DNA of 64,000 nt from Brachyspira hyodysenteriae ATCC 27164 (GTDB taxonomy: Bacteria; Spirochaetota; Brachyspiria; Brachyspirales; Brachyspiraceae), in contig NZ_CP015910.2 of NCBI RefSeq assembly GCF_001676785.2, positions 1,054,001-1,118,000 on the forward strand, read 5' to 3'. The notes under the pieces were generated by a model, which was not told where the DNA came from, made no database searches, and saw nothing but the letters and a program-made list of their open reading frames with translations. Positions 62,996 through 64,000 of the stretch are shown in pieces (the first letter of the stretch is position 1; each line of letters starts with the position of its first letter). A program made the position numbers and the translations under genes.

Positions 62996-63024
62996 TTGAA
63001 AATATTTATTATTTAATGTATAAT
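62996..63024 (+). promoter_or_regulatory. promoter of groL
   Basis: TTGAAA (62996-63001), 17-nt spacer, TATAAT (63019-63024), leaving a leader of about 75 nt. No CIRCE element is present in the leader. Confidence 0.65.
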
Positions 63025-63075
63025 GCTCACAATTTTAAAATGAAATAATTTTAAAATATTAATTAATGCTAATAA

Positions 63076-64000
<925 letters not shown>

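Overview
The window is a very AT-rich (clearly below 30% GC by eye), gene-dense bacterial chromosome segment that best fits Brachyspira, an anaerobic intestinal spirochaete. Supporting features are the crotonyl-CoA/butyrate-pathway genes, a Campylobacter-type truncated haemoglobin, NADP-type glutamate dehydrogenase, ankyrin-repeat secreted protein, paralogous outer-membrane barrel proteins, several Rpn-type nuclease genes and lipo-oligosaccharide genes. No rRNA, IS element, CRISPR array or intact prophage is visible. The genus call is inference from protein content; the species cannot be named.

Layout. 1-3.2 kb: thl-crt-hbd, acetyl-CoA to crotonyl-CoA, with strong hairpins in both spacers. 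3.4-6.6 kb: globin, a MarR/metallo-beta-lactamase-fold pair with an operator inside its promoter, and an ankyrin protein. 6.8-11 kb: DUF58, MATE exporter, Rpn nuclease and nucleotidyltransferase. 11.1-17.2 kb: pheS, pheT, phosphoribosyltransferase, uvrC. 17.2-20.6 kb: a sulfatase-maturase-like radical SAM enzyme, a second Rpn gene and an HTH protein. 20.6-23.9 kb: a TPP riboswitch leading YjiH-type transporter, PhzF-like protein and thiM. 24-28.1 kb: BASS transporter, GldA/HcxA-like dehydrogenase and ilvD. 28.3-36.1 kb: a chemoreceptor interrupted by one stop codon, ferritin, Imm51-like and TPR genes, flavin reductase, gdhA, GNAT.

36.3-42.5 kb: Na/Pi transporter, GDP-fucose synthesis (gmd, fcl) with a GT10 fucosyltransferase, then a LysM lytic transglycosylase. 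42.7-45.7 kb: a compact redox/ADP-ribosylation locus, with an NAD(P)-binding protein, a class M sirtuin, a zinc macrodomain and an Rrf2 regulator, tied together by four copies of the dyad TTGTAA-N9-TTACAA in two promoters. 45.8-49.4 kb: AbgT transporter-pepT and a RelB/YoeB toxin-antitoxin pair. 49.8-55.4 kb: valS, a methyltransferase cassette bracketed by 28-bp direct repeats and preceded by nine CTTGT repeats inside a possible upstream ORF, and folC. 55.4-61.3 kb: tandemly duplicated outer-membrane protein genes and a tetR-comEC-small membrane protein-kdtA operon. 61.5-64 kb: a degenerate Fic-like gene, tRNA-fMet, a second CAT tRNA, rpsU, and the start of groL.

The most promising observations are the sirtuin/macrodomain regulon with its paired operators, the repeat-containing upstream ORF before the methyltransferase, two Rpn genes with matching leaderless promoters, two genes that appear to start at ATT, and the TPP-riboswitch operon carrying a PhzF-like gene and an unassigned transporter.
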